Positions 48,244-57,218 of a DNA stretch of 64,000 nt are shown in pieces. Made by a program: the position numbers and the translations under genes. The stretch is from an uncultured Nioella sp. (GTDB taxonomy: Bacteria > Pseudomonadota > Alphaproteobacteria > Rhodobacterales > Rhodobacteraceae), in contig CANMJH010000003.1 of the NCBI GenBank assembly GCA_947498125.1, positions 1 through 64,000 on the forward strand, written 5' to 3'. The stretch's first letter is position 1, and each line of letters starts with the position of its first letter. A model generated the notes under the pieces. It ran no database searches. It was not told where the DNA came from and saw only the letters and a program-made list of their open reading frames with translations.

Positions 48244-49301
48244 GCCGTGTACAGACACTGACCGTAGGGCATGATGAGGGCGATCAGCGCCTTGATCGTT
48301 GGTTCCGCCGCCATTTTCCGCATATCGGGCAAGGGCGGATCGAAAAGCTTTGCCGTAAGGGAGAGATCCGTGTTGATGGCGGCCGTGTTAAGGCGGCCAC
48401 GCGACTTCAAGTCGGCCAGGACGTGCGCATTCCACCGCTTCCTGATCTCTCTGACCTGACAGATAATGGCCCTGTGCGAAAAGAGCCGGGCTTTGTCTCG
48501 GATGCCGATGCCAAACTCATCCGGTCTTGTGTGATCTACAAGGATGACCAGATCATCGCGCTGAACAAACCTCCCGGGCTTCCGACGCAAGGCGGTACAA
48601 ATCAGACGCGCCATATCGATGGCATGTCCGAGGCGTTGCGTTTCGATAAAGAAGACAAGCCGCGTTTGGTGCATCGGTTGGACAAAGATACGTCTGGCGT
48701 ATTGCTCATGGCGCGCTCGGCCACTGCTGCGCGCAAACTGACCGAGGCGTTCCGCGCGCGCGACACGCGCAAGATCTATTGGGCCGCCGTAGCTGGCGTT
48801 CCGCAGCCACGTATGGGCACTGTCCGGTTTGGTCTGGTGAAAGCACCGGGCCATGGGTCGGGCGGCGGCGGCGAGAAGATGCATTGCATCCACCCACGCA
48901 ATGTTGACGAAACCCCCGGCGCAAAGCGCGCGACCACCGATTATTCGGTTTTGTCCGCCCTTGGTGGCCGTGTGTCTTGGATGGCCCTTGTGCCAATCAC
49001 CGGGCGCACGCATCAATTGCGGGCCCATATGGCCGAGCTTGGGCACCCGATCATTGGTGACGGTAAATATGGCGGGTCTGGGCAGGAAAACCTCGGCGAT
49101 GGATGGGGCGCGCAATTGGGCGGGGATTTGTCCAAAAAGCTGCATCTGCACGCCCGATCGCTAAGCTTTACGCATCCCTTTACCGGCGCGCATCTCGTGC
49201 TGACGGCCCCTTTGCCGGAGCATATGAAACATACGTGGAACACGCTTGATTGGTCCGAGAAAGACGTGCCCGTGGACCCGTTCGAGGATGATGAATTTTG
49301 A
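48240..49301 (+). CDS. rluC: RluC/RluD-family 23S rRNA pseudouridine synthase
   Basis: 353 residues: an N-terminal S4 RNA-binding domain (about 16-75, with RLDRWFRRHFPHIGQGRIEKLCRKGEIRVDG, in part) and a catalytic domain. The RLDKDTSGVLLMARS motif (near 145) carries the nucleophilic aspartate, and GRTHQLRAHMAELGHPIIGD (about 257-276) follows. Gene order crcB-rluC is frequent in this family. Exact U targets are inferred from RluC only. Confidence 0.88.
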   Translation: MSRVQTLTVGHDEGDQRLDRWFRRHFPHIGQGRIEKLCRKGEIRVDGGRVKAATRLQVGQDVRIPPLPDLSDLTDNGPVRKEPGFVSDADAKLIRSCVIYKDDQIIALNKPPGLPTQGGTNQTRHIDGMSEALRFDKEDKPRLVHRLDKDTSGVLLMARSATAARKLTEAFRARDTRKIYWAAVAGVPQPRMGTVRFGLVKAPGHGSGGGGEKMHCIHPRNVDETPGAKRATTDYSVLSALGGRVSWMALVPITGRTHQLRAHMAELGHPIIGDGKYGGSGQENLGDGWGAQLGGDLSKKLHLHARSLSFTHPFTGAHLVLTAPLPEHMKHTWNTLDWSEKDVPVDPFEDDEF

Positions 49302-49978
49302 GTGACCTAAAGCTGGTGATCTTTGACGTCGACGGGACGCTGATCGACAGTCAGGCGCATATCATGGCGGCAGTGAATGGGGCCTTCGCGGCCTTCCAAA
49401 TGACTGTGCCCGCACGAGAGGCTGTGCTGCGCTGTGTGGGGCTGTCTTTGCCAGTGATGATGGCAAAATTGGCGCCCCAAGCGGACGCCGCACAGCAATC
49501 GGCGCTGGTTGATCGGTACAAGCATAATTTCATGACCTTGCGTGTCGAGGATGGCAAAGCGCTGTCCCCGTTCTTTGATGGCGCGCGCGCCACTTTGGAT
49601 ATGCTTCACGCGCAAAAGGATGTGCTCCTTGGGATCGCGACCGGAAAGTCGCGCCGCGGGTTGGATCACCTAATCGACATGCATGATCTGGCGGGCCTCT
49701 TCGACACCATACAGGTTGCAGACAATCACCCATCCAAACCCAGCCCCTCGATGTTGCTGGCGTGTTTGGAAGAAACCGGCGTCACGGCGCAGAATGCAGT
49801 TATTCTTGGGGATACGAGTTTTGACATGCATATGGGCGCGAATGCCGGGATCGCAGCGATTGGCGTCAACTGGGGCTATCACCCCGAACAGGAATTACGA
49901 GACGCCGGCGCGGTTGACGTTCTAAACAGCTTTGCAGAGCTTGGCCCGGCCTTGAAATCAGTATGGAGCGCGAGATGA
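49298..49978 (+). CDS. HAD-superfamily phosphatase, Gph-like
   Basis: 226 residues from a TTG start overlapping the previous stop (TTGA). Motif I is IFDVDGTLIDSQAHI (nucleophile Asp near 9); GIATGKSRRGLDHLI (about 110-124) corresponds to motif II/III, and VILGDTSFDMHMGANAG is motif IV. Similar proteins dephosphorylate phosphoglycolate or other small phosphates; a second Gph-like gene, cbbZ, is in the cbb operon. The substrate here is not known. Confidence 0.83.
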   Translation: MSDLKLVIFDVDGTLIDSQAHIMAAVNGAFAAFQMTVPAREAVLRCVGLSLPVMMAKLAPQADAAQQSALVDRYKHNFMTLRVEDGKALSPFFDGARATLDMLHAQKDVLLGIATGKSRRGLDHLIDMHDLAGLFDTIQVADNHPSKPSPSMLLACLEETGVTAQNAVILGDTSFDMHMGANAGIAAIGVNWGYHPEQELRDAGAVDVLNSFAELGPALKSVWSAR

Positions 49979-50688
49979 GCGAATGGGCCCCAAAACGGTT
50001 TTGGAAATCCACTGAAATCAGCGAAACTGAGAACGGATTTCAGGTGCAATTAGACGGGCGTCCAGTGCGAACGCCGTCCAAAACCCTGTTGGAATTGCCC
50101 AGTCGCGGGATGGCCGAAGCAATCGCCGCCGAATGGGACAAAGTCGAAGAAAAAATCGACCCGTCTTTGATGCCTGTGACGCGCGCGGCGAATGCTGCGA
50201 TCGACAAGGTTACGATCCAACATAGCGAAGTAGCGGCAATGCTGGCCGCCTATGCAGAAACTGATCTTCTTTGCCATCGCGCCGAGCACCCGGATGGGCT
50301 GATCCAAAAGCAAAAGGAAGCGTGGGACCCGATTCTTGATTGGGCAGCAACACGTTACTCTGCACCTCTGATTTCGGTCTCTGGCATCCTTCCGGCAGTT
50401 CAACCGGAAAATAGTCTACAAACTTACCTTACGGTAGTTATGAGCTTCGGCCCCTTCTCGATGACAGCTCTCCATGACCTTGTCGGCATCTCTGGATCAT
50501 TGCTGTTGGGCCTTTGGGTGGCCGAGGATCAAAGCCGGGCAAAAACCGCGTGGGATATCAGCCGAATCGACGAAGAATGGCAGATTTCTCAATGGGGTGA
50601 GGATGAAGAAGCGAGCGAAACTGCGGCCAAAAAACAGGCAGAATTTCTGAATGCTGCACGGTTCTTGACCCTTTCCGACGGTTTTTGA
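49975..50688 (+). CDS. ATP12-family F1-ATPase assembly chaperone
   Basis: 237 residues matching the ATP12 family, found in mitochondria and alphaproteobacteria, which binds the F1 alpha subunit during assembly. VQLDGRPVRTPSKTLLELP is near the N-terminus, AEWDKVEEKIDPSLMPVTRAANAAID at about 52-77 (in part), and ETDLLCHRAEHPDGLIQKQKEAWDPIL follows. The start at 49975 overlaps the HAD stop (ATGA), so the crcB-rluC-HAD-ATP12 genes form a coupled string. Confidence 0.9.
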   Translation: MSEWAPKRFWKSTEISETENGFQVQLDGRPVRTPSKTLLELPSRGMAEAIAAEWDKVEEKIDPSLMPVTRAANAAIDKVTIQHSEVAAMLAAYAETDLLCHRAEHPDGLIQKQKEAWDPILDWAATRYSAPLISVSGILPAVQPENSLQTYLTVVMSFGPFSMTALHDLVGISGSLLLGLWVAEDQSRAKTAWDISRIDEEWQISQWGEDEEASETAAKKQAEFLNAARFLTLSDGF

Positions 50689-50722
50689 AGCTTCTTTCAC
50701 CAAACGCAAAAAAATCCTCTAC

Positions 50723-50741
50723 GCCCGCGCAAGTCGCGGGC
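50723..50741 (+). other. Hairpin after the ATP12 gene
   Basis: GCCCGCG (50723-50729) pairs with CGCGGGC (50735-50741) across a 5-nt loop. No T-run follows on the plus strand, so termination is uncertain. The remaining stretch to aapJ (50742-50932) is AT-rich and probably holds the aap promoter; no specific site is called. Confidence 0.4.
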
Positions 50742-50932
50742 AAACCTGACTCCAGACACTGTTTGCGAGTGATTTTTGCGCTTAACCGGCCTTGACCTCG
50801 TAGTACAGATTTGCACAGTCTTGGGTCTACAAATAGCGCAACGACGCTATGCGTATGTAAATCAAAAGGCCAAATGGCCATAAATAACTATCCCCATCAC
50901 TCGGTGGGATGGTCCTTCAGGAAGAGGTAAAA

Positions 50933-51949
50933 ATGAAAAAATCAATATTTCTCGGCACACTTGCGCTTGCTGGTCTCGCAGCCGGCTTTGTCTCGGCTCA
51001 GACGCTGGACGAAGTACGTGCACGCGGCAGCTTGAGCTGTGGCGTGTCGACCGGTTTGGCCGGTTTCTCGATGCCCGACGCTAACGGCGAATGGCAAGGC
51101 TTTGACGTTGCGTATTGCCGCGCCGTAGCTGCCGCTGTTCTTGGCGACTCGACCGCTGTTGATTTTGTCCCACTCACTACACAGACACGCTTCACAGCGC
51201 TGTCTTCTGGCGAAGTTGACGTTCTGGCACGGAACACCACTTGGACCTTCAGCCGTGACGTAGACCTGCGCCTCGAATTCATTGGCGTAAACTACTATGA
51301 CGGTCAGGGCTTCATGGTTCCCCGCGATCTGGGCGTGTCTTCGGCGCTTGAGCTGGACGGCGCGACCGTCTGCATTCAGACCGGTACAACAACCGAGCTT
51401 AACCTTGCCGACTTCTTCTCGGCGAACAACATGAGCTACGAACCTGTTCCGGTTGAAACCAACGCAGAAGCACAGCAGCAGTATCTGGCTGGCGCTTGCG
51501 ACGTTTACACCACAGACGCATCGGGTCTGGCCGCAACACGCGCGACCTTCGAAGATCCCGATGGTCACGTCCTTCTGGCTGAGATCGTCTCGAAAGAGCC
51601 TTTGGGCCCAGTCGTCCGTCATGGTGACAGCGAGTGGGGCGATATTGCCCGCTGGACGCTGAACGCAATGGTTGCAGCTGAAGAGCTGGGTCTGACCTCG
51701 GCAAATGTTGGCGAAATGTCGGCCGGCACTGAAAACCCTGAGATCAACCGCATGCTGGGCACCGAGGGCGACCTTGGCGGCATGTTGGGTCTTGAAGCTG
51801 ACTGGGCTGCAAACATCATCAGCCAAGTTGGTAACTACGGTGAAGTGTTCGATAGCAACATTGGCGCGGCCACCCCAATTGGTCTTGCTCGCGGCCTGAA
51901 CGCTCAGTGGACCGATGGCGGCCTGCTGTACGCGCCTCCATTCCGCTAA
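50933..51949 (+). CDS. aapJ: General L-amino-acid ABC transporter substrate-binding protein
   Basis: 338 residues, family 3 solute-binding protein of the AapJ/BztA type. A signal peptide (KKSIFLGTLALAGLAAGFVSAQ, cleavage near residue 22) precedes TLDEVRARGSLSCGVSTGLAGFSMPDANG (in part). LARNTTWTFSRDVDL and the VCIQTGTTTELNLADFF segment are typical of AapJ. It collects L-amino acids (glutamate and others) in the periplasm. The start at 50933 follows AGGAAGAGG. It is followed by an 11-bp hairpin and then the permeases. Confidence 0.94.
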   Translation: MKKSIFLGTLALAGLAAGFVSAQTLDEVRARGSLSCGVSTGLAGFSMPDANGEWQGFDVAYCRAVAAAVLGDSTAVDFVPLTTQTRFTALSSGEVDVLARNTTWTFSRDVDLRLEFIGVNYYDGQGFMVPRDLGVSSALELDGATVCIQTGTTTELNLADFFSANNMSYEPVPVETNAEAQQQYLAGACDVYTTDASGLAATRATFEDPDGHVLLAEIVSKEPLGPVVRHGDSEWGDIARWTLNAMVAAEELGLTSANVGEMSAGTENPEINRMLGTEGDLGGMLGLEADWAANIISQVGNYGEVFDSNIGAATPIGLARGLNAQWTDGGLLYAPPFR

Positions 51950-51961
51950 GTCGAAAAGTTT

Positions 51962-51988
51962 GAAGGGCGCGGTTATTCCGCGCCCTTC
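51962..51988 (+). other. Intercistronic hairpin aapJ-aapQ
   Basis: A perfect 11-bp stem (51962-51972 with 51978-51988) and a TTATT loop sit 12 bases after the aapJ stop. No T-tract directly follows. As in many ABC operons, it probably protects or partially terminates the binding-protein mRNA. Confidence 0.65.
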
Positions 51989-52102
51989 GCGCTTTAAGCG
52001 CTTGAATAAAACAGTTCGCATGACCGGGACACCCATAGCGTTTTTGGGCGACAGGGGATGTCATGCAGAGCTGCTCCTCTCATAAAATCGGGGTTGCACG
52101 AA

Positions 52103-53320
52103 ATGACAGCAATAACCGAACCACCTACCGAGTCATTTCGGCTAAGCCAGCTGATCTATGACACGCGGTATCGGTCAACGACGATCCAAGTGATCGCCTT
52201 TCTTCTCATCTTATTGGCCTTCTTCTGGTTGGGACGAAACATCGTTTCTAACCTGTCGGATCTCGGAAAAGATTTCGACTTTGGGTTTCTTTGGTCACGC
52301 GCGGGTTACGATATTAACCAGCGACTGATCGAATATTCCAACAACTCGACCCACGGACGGGCGGCGTTGGTTGGTATTCTTAACACTCTGCTTGTGTCCT
52401 TCCTTGGCTGTATCACAGCGACCGTATTGGGCGTTTTTGCCGGTGTTCTTCGCCTTTCCAACAACTGGATCGTTGCACGTCTAATGACGGTCTATGTTGA
52501 AGGTTTCCGCAATGTACCGCTTTTGCTGTGGATCATCCTGATCTTCGCTCTCATGACTGAAAGCACACCGCAGCCGCGGGATTTCCGTGGTGAAAACCCA
52601 GAAGCATCGATGATCTTGTTCGACAGCGTCGCAGTCACCAACCGGGGTATATTTACGCCGGGGCCGATCTGGGGCGAAGGCTCGACCATTGTCATCATCG
52701 TCTTCTTAGCGTCTCTCTTGGGGATCTTCGCATTCCGCCGTTACGCGGCAAAATTGCAGGAGCAGACCGGGCAAATCCTTCCGGTTCTTTGGGTCTCACT
52801 CGGGTTGTTTTTTATTCCGGCTATCTTGGCGCAACTCGTCTTGGGCAGCCCCATCTCGCTGGAATATCCGTCATTGCAAGGCTTCAACTTTAGTGGCGGC
52901 GTCCATCTTAGGAACTCGCTGATCGCTCTTTGGTTTGCTCTGTCGCTTTATACCGGTGCCTTCATTGCTGAGATTGTGCGTGCAGGTATCATGTCAGTGA
53001 GCAGAGGCCAGACCGAGGCAGCATTTGCCCTTGGCATCAAGCCAAGCCGGACGATGAACCTTGTGATCCTTCCACAGGCGATGCGAGTCATCATTCCACC
53101 GCTAATTTCGCAGTATCTTAACCTGACCAAGAACAGCTCGCTGGCCTTGGCTGTTGGTTACATGGATGTGCGCACTACGCTCGGCGGGATTACGGTGAAC
53201 CAGACAGGCCGAGAGCTTGAAGGCATCTTACTTGTCGGGGTTTTCTACCTTGTCACATCGCTGGCGATTTCGGGCGTGATGAACGTCTACAACAATTCCA
53301 TCAAGCTGAAGGAGCGGTAA
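52103..53320 (+). CDS. aapQ: Amino-acid ABC transporter permease AapQ
   Basis: 405 residues; polar amino-acid uptake permease (HisM/GlnP family) of the AapQ/BztB type with eight or more membrane helices. The long periplasmic insert after the first core helices (ESTPQPRDFRGENPEASMILFDSVAVTNRGIFTPGP, in part) is characteristic of AapQ. The coupling helix AGIMSVSRGQTEAAFALGIKPSRTMNLVILPQAMRVIIPPL (in part, about 308-347) is intact. The start at 52103 is chosen because the 15 upstream residues are unlike the family. Confidence 0.92.
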   Translation: MTAITEPPTESFRLSQLIYDTRYRSTTIQVIAFLLILLAFFWLGRNIVSNLSDLGKDFDFGFLWSRAGYDINQRLIEYSNNSTHGRAALVGILNTLLVSFLGCITATVLGVFAGVLRLSNNWIVARLMTVYVEGFRNVPLLLWIILIFALMTESTPQPRDFRGENPEASMILFDSVAVTNRGIFTPGPIWGEGSTIVIIVFLASLLGIFAFRRYAAKLQEQTGQILPVLWVSLGLFFIPAILAQLVLGSPISLEYPSLQGFNFSGGVHLRNSLIALWFALSLYTGAFIAEIVRAGIMSVSRGQTEAAFALGIKPSRTMNLVILPQAMRVIIPPLISQYLNLTKNSSLALAVGYMDVRTTLGGITVNQTGRELEGILLVGVFYLVTSLAISGVMNVYNNSIKLKER

Positions 53321-53321
53321 T

Positions 53322-55178
53322 ATGAACGATCATACTGTAGCATATGTCCGCACCGAGATGTTGGAGGCTAAAGACCCTCCTGCATCCCAAATTGGATTGG
53401 TGCGTTGGACACGTGAGAACCTTTTCTCGAACATTCCCAACTCTATCCTGACAATCCTAGCTATCCTTCTGACCTATGTTGTACTCAAGGACCTCGTGCC
53501 TTGGATTCTTGGCGGCGTGTGGGATGCAGGGTCACTTTCCGAATGCCGGATGGTTCTTGCCTCCTTTGGGCATGACAGCCATGGCGGCGCCTGTTGGGCG
53601 GTTATTGAAGATCGTTGGATCCAGCTGCTCTTTGGCTTCTACCCACAAGATCAGATCTGGCGAATCGTTCTTTTGGTCGTCCTGATGTTCGTGGCGCTTG
53701 GCCCGATCTTGTTTTCGGATTGGGTTCCATCGCAGGTCGGTTTGTTTACGATAATCTTCCCCTTCTTAGCCGTTTGGCTGATCTGGGGCGGGTCGTTCTG
53801 GAACCCCATCTTGATTGCGCTTGGCTTTGTCGTCGGCGCCGTCGTGTTTCAGATTGTGTCCAAGATCAGTTTCGGTGGATTGGGCGTTGCGGCTGGTATA
53901 GTCGCGGCGGCAATTTGGTGGATGTCGATCATCGGCGTGATCGATGGCGCGCTTGATCGCGCAATCGGGTCCAGCCGGTACGATGAAGTTTTGGCCAGCG
54001 CCGAAGCCCATCTGGAAGTCTCTGCGGGGATCATCGAAGAAGCTGAAACAGCGCGTGACGCGGTTGCTGCAGATATTGCAGTGGTCGTTGCGGATCGCGA
54101 TGTGTTGGCCGAACAGATTATTGCCATTCTGGAAGGCGAGGCATCTGGCGATGTTGAACCACTTCAGGAGCAATTGCTGGGGATGCAGGACCAGTTAACG
54201 GTCATGCGGAACGAGTTTGGTGTGTTAACACGCGCGGCGACCTCGGCTGCCGAAGACCAATCGAATGCGCGGGTTTTGCAAACGTCGCTGACCAACCTGC
54301 CGACCTGGGAAGAGGATTTGCCAGATCTGCGGGATGCGATGGCTGCAGCTGAAGATGCGTTGCCCTCCGAGTTGCGCGGAATAAGCCAGCTTGAAAGCGC
54401 ACCTGATGGCACCTCTGCCGATGATATTGCCTTGCTTCGGGCCTATATTTCGGCCGCAGACGCGGTTCGTAATACCGAAAACGGCATCGCCACAACCTAT
54501 GATCGTCTTGGCTTGACCGGGCTTCAGCCCGTCGAAAGCCGCGAAATGGGTGGCTTTATGTTGGCGATCATTATCGGTTTGGCGGGGATTGTTATCTCGC
54601 TTCCTATCGGTGTTATGTTGGCCCTTGGCCGGCAGTCGGATCTCTTCATCATCAACAAATGTTCGGTGATCTTTATTGAAGTGATCCGGGGTATTCCGCT
54701 GATCGTTTGGCTGTTCTTTGCCTCGACCCTGCTGAACTACTTCCTGCCAACAGGTGTAGAGTTTGACCTCATGCTGCGAGTGATCATTATGGTTACTTTG
54801 TTCAGCTCGGCCTATATCGCCGAGGTGATCCGTGGCGGTCTGGCCGCACTACCAAAAGGGCAATATGAAGGGGCGGATAGTCTTGGCTTGAACTACTGGC
54901 AAGCCATGCGTTTGATCATCCTTCCGCAGGCCATGAAAATCTCGATCCCGGGCATCGTGTCCACCTTTATCGGGCTTTTCAAAGATACAACTCTTGTCGT
55001 TTTCATCGGTCTTCTTGACCCCATTGGCTTGTCCAACGGGATCCGGGCCTCGACCGAATGGAACGGTATCTATTGGGAGCTGTTCATCTTTATCGGTGTC
55101 TGTTTCTTCATCTGTTGTTTTTCAATGTCCCGCTACTCGCAATGGTTGGAGCGCAAGCTTCATACCGGACATCGCTAA
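53322..55178 (+). CDS. aapM: Amino-acid ABC transporter permease AapM with long acidic helical insert
   Basis: 618 residues, whereas AapM/BztC proteins that I know are about 370-430. The N-terminal part has several membrane helices (about 41-60, 112-131, 137-155, 162-180, 187-206). Residues ~215-400 form a soluble, Ala/Glu/Asp-rich stretch with heptad-like spacing (for example ASAEAHLEVSAGIIEEAETA). The core permease follows at 411-610, with the coupling helix GGLAALPKGQYEGADSLGLNYWQAMRL (in part, about 505-531) and normal C-terminal helices. It would pair with AapQ. Base composition and codon use in the insert look like the rest, so no sign of recent acquisition is seen by eye. Confidence 0.88.
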   Translation: MNDHTVAYVRTEMLEAKDPPASQIGLVRWTRENLFSNIPNSILTILAILLTYVVLKDLVPWILGGVWDAGSLSECRMVLASFGHDSHGGACWAVIEDRWIQLLFGFYPQDQIWRIVLLVVLMFVALGPILFSDWVPSQVGLFTIIFPFLAVWLIWGGSFWNPILIALGFVVGAVVFQIVSKISFGGLGVAAGIVAAAIWWMSIIGVIDGALDRAIGSSRYDEVLASAEAHLEVSAGIIEEAETARDAVAADIAVVVADRDVLAEQIIAILEGEASGDVEPLQEQLLGMQDQLTVMRNEFGVLTRAATSAAEDQSNARVLQTSLTNLPTWEEDLPDLRDAMAAAEDALPSELRGISQLESAPDGTSADDIALLRAYISAADAVRNTENGIATTYDRLGLTGLQPVESREMGGFMLAIIIGLAGIVISLPIGVMLALGRQSDLFIINKCSVIFIEVIRGIPLIVWLFFASTLLNYFLPTGVEFDLMLRVIIMVTLFSSAYIAEVIRGGLAALPKGQYEGADSLGLNYWQAMRLIILPQAMKISIPGIVSTFIGLFKDTTLVVFIGLLDPIGLSNGIRASTEWNGIYWELFIFIGVCFFICCFSMSRYSQWLERKLHTGHR

Positions 55179-55190
55179 GGAGGCGTTCAA

Positions 55191-55985
55191 ATGTCTGACG
55201 CTCAAATTACTGAACGTGAAATCGATCGCTCGAACATGCAGGTCTCTGATGAGGTGGCCATTGACATCACGGGTATGAACAAGTGGTACGGAACGTTCCA
55301 TGTCCTAAAAGACATCGATCTGACCGTTTATCGTGGGGAACGTATCGTTATCGCCGGGCCTTCGGGCTCGGGGAAATCGACGCTCATTCGCTGTATCAAT
55401 GCTCTGGAAGAACACCAGCAGGGCAAGATCATCGTGGATGGCACGGAATTGTCGAATGACCTTAAAAACATCGACAAGATCCGGTCCGAGGTTGGCATGT
55501 GCTTTCAGCACTTCAACCTGTTCCCACATCTGACCATTCTGGAAAACTGCACGTTGGCTCCGATTTGGGTGCGTAAAACACCCAAGAAAGAAGCCGAAGA
55601 ACGGGCGATGCATTTCCTTGAAAAGGTTAAGATCCCCGACCAGGCCAACAAATATCCTGGCATGCTTTCCGGTGGTCAGCAGCAGCGTGTGGCGATTGCC
55701 CGCTCGCTTTGCATGATGCCTCGGATCATGCTCTTTGATGAACCCACCTCGGCGCTTGACCCTGAGATGATCAAAGAAGTTCTGGATACCATGATCGAAC
55801 TGGCCGAAGAGGGCATGACCATGCTCTGCGTGACGCATGAGATGGGCTTTGCCCGTCAGGTTGCCAACCGCGTGATCTTTATGGATGCAGGTCAGATTGT
55901 TGAACAGAACGAGCCTGAAGAGTTCTTCAACAATCCGAAAAGCGAACGGACCAAGCTGTTCCTCAGCCAGATCCTGGGCCACTAA
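55191..55985 (+). CDS. aapP: Amino-acid ABC transporter ATP-binding protein AapP
   Basis: 264 residues; ATPase of the polar amino-acid class (GlnQ/HisP). Walker A is [15 protein letters not shown], the Q-loop is [12 protein letters not shown], the signature is [17 protein letters not shown], and Walker B is [15 protein letters not shown]. It starts 12 bases after aapM and is followed by a terminator that ends the operon. Confidence 0.96.
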   Translation: MSDAQITEREIDRSNMQVSDEVAIDITGMNKWYGTFHVLKDIDLTVYRGERIVIAGPSGSGKSTLIRCINALEEHQQGKIIVDGTELSNDLKNIDKIRSEVGMCFQHFNLFPHLTILENCTLAPIWVRKTPKKEAEERAMHFLEKVKIPDQANKYPGMLSGGQQQRVAIARSLCMMPRIMLFDEPTSALDPEMIKEVLDTMIELAEEGMTMLCVTHEMGFARQVANRVIFMDAGQIVEQNEPEEFFNNPKSERTKLFLSQILGH

Positions 55986-56006
55986 AGGCACCTACAAATA
56001 TTGGAA

Positions 56007-56044
56007 AACCCGCGTGGAACGATCCGCGCGGGTTTTTTCTTTTT
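56007..56044 (+). terminator. Terminator after aapP
   Basis: A stem AAACCCGCG/CGCGGGTTT (about 56007-56014 with 56027-56034, with internal unpaired bases) is followed by TTTTTTCTTTTT. It closes the aapJQMP operon and faces the convergent sixA gene at 56049. Confidence 0.8.
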
Positions 56045-56048
56045 CAGG

Positions 56049-56552
56049 CTATTCTAGGTCACGGGGCACGGCGAATTGCCGAACGATCCCCTGCGCTTGT
56101 GTCAATTCGGACCAATCCGCGATCTCAAAATCCATGACGGTTGTCGCGCCGGTCGGATAGTGACCAAATCCGGCATGATTGGGCGGCGCTTTTGCCAAAG
56201 ACCAAGCCAGTCTGGCCGTGCCGGGGTTATGCGCGATCATCGCGACGCAATCTGCCGATGCGCCCCGCAAGTGGTGCAGCATCTGCGCCGGGTCTGCCAG
56301 ATAAAGCCCTGCCAACAAGTCAGCCTCAGCTGCGCCAGGCAGAGCCTCGGCAATAAGCTTCCATGTTTCCTGCGTACGGGCCGCGGTTGAACAAAGGGCT
56401 TGCTCTGGGCAAATTCCCTGATCGGCAAGCCAGCGACCAATCAGGGGCGCCGCGCGGCGCCCCCGCGTGTTTAGCGGGCGGTCGTGGTCTGACATCTCAG
56501 GATCATCCCAACTGGATTTTGCATGGCGGATCAGGATCAGCTTCTTAGTCAT
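56049..56552 (-). CDS. sixA: Histidine phosphatase SixA-like
   Basis: 167 residues of the histidine phosphatase superfamily. The N-terminal catalytic motif is LILIRHAKSSWDDP (RHG-type, His near residue 10), and MIAHNPGTARLAWSL carries the second conserved His. SixA acts on phosphohistidine in phosphorelays in E. coli; the target here is unknown. The start overlaps the upstream gene's stop by four bases. Confidence 0.85.
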   Translation of the reverse strand: MTKKLILIRHAKSSWDDPEMSDHDRPLNTRGRRAAPLIGRWLADQGICPEQALCSTAARTQETWKLIAEALPGAAEADLLAGLYLADPAQMLHHLRGASADCVAMIAHNPGTARLAWSLAKAPPNHAGFGHYPTGATTVMDFEIADWSELTQAQGIVRQFAVPRDLE

Positions 56553-57199
56553 CTGTGAAAATGCCTCATGTGATAGGCCGATTGCTCCGGATCGCGGCCA
56601 GAGCGTTTAGAAACCGGGCAAATCTGGCGAACCAAACAGCCGCCCGTCATGCATTCTTGTCCGTCTTTGCTGTCAAGATAGCTGTGACACCGCGGAATAT
56701 CGTAGGGCGCTGCGCCCAATGCGCCGACAGGGCAAGAAGTCAGGCATGGGGCGTCGCATGTGGTGCAAGGGGCTTCTGCATGCGGCGTGGGCAGATCAAT
56801 GGCGTCGGGCAGGGCAATGGCCCCGCGCAGAGAAATCATTAGCCCTGAAACGTCATGGATCAGCATCCCAACGGGACTATCCCATGCCCGTCCGGTGCGT
56901 TTCGCCCAGCCAATGAAAGGTTGATAAGGTGGGCCGCCGAAGGGAAAGAGGGGCCTTGCGCCCAATTGGTCCGCCAAGGCACCTATGATGCGCAATGACC
57001 AACGATCGATTGCATCGGGCAGATCATCCTGCCATTCCGGCTGCAATTGTAGATAGGGCCAAAACCCCGGCTCGATTGGCGCAAGAAGCACAAGTGTCTT
57101 AACCCCTTTAGGTGCGCCATCCGCTTCGACGGGATGAAAGGCGCCAAAGATATCCAGATGGTGCTCAGCGGCAGCGGCCTTTATGGTGTCGTAATCCAT
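56549..57199 (-). CDS. 4Fe-4S cluster protein, QueG-like ferredoxin part
   Basis: 216 residues. The C-terminal part has two cysteine clusters (CTTCDAPCLTSCPVGAL and CMTGGCLVRQICPVS, plus a separate CHSYL) arranged like the two 4Fe-4S sites of the epoxyqueuosine reductase QueG, but the protein is much shorter than QueG and lacks its cobalamin domain. The N-terminal 130 residues show no recognised motif. Probable electron-transfer or small redox protein; function unknown. Confidence 0.75.
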   Translation of the reverse strand: MDYDTIKAAAAEHHLDIFGAFHPVEADGAPKGVKTLVLLAPIEPGFWPYLQLQPEWQDDLPDAIDRWSLRIIGALADQLGARPLFPFGGPPYQPFIGWAKRTGRAWDSPVGMLIHDVSGLMISLRGAIALPDAIDLPTPHAEAPCTTCDAPCLTSCPVGALGAAPYDIPRCHSYLDSKDGQECMTGGCLVRQICPVSKRSGRDPEQSAYHMRHFHR

Positions 57200-57218
57200 T
57201 GCGCTGCCCCTTAGCGCG

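Noticed and set aside
56549-57199. Epoxyqueuosine reductase QueG
   Set aside because: The Fe-S cysteine pattern is similar but the chain is too short and lacks the N-terminal cobalamin-binding part, so only a general Fe-S protein is claimed.
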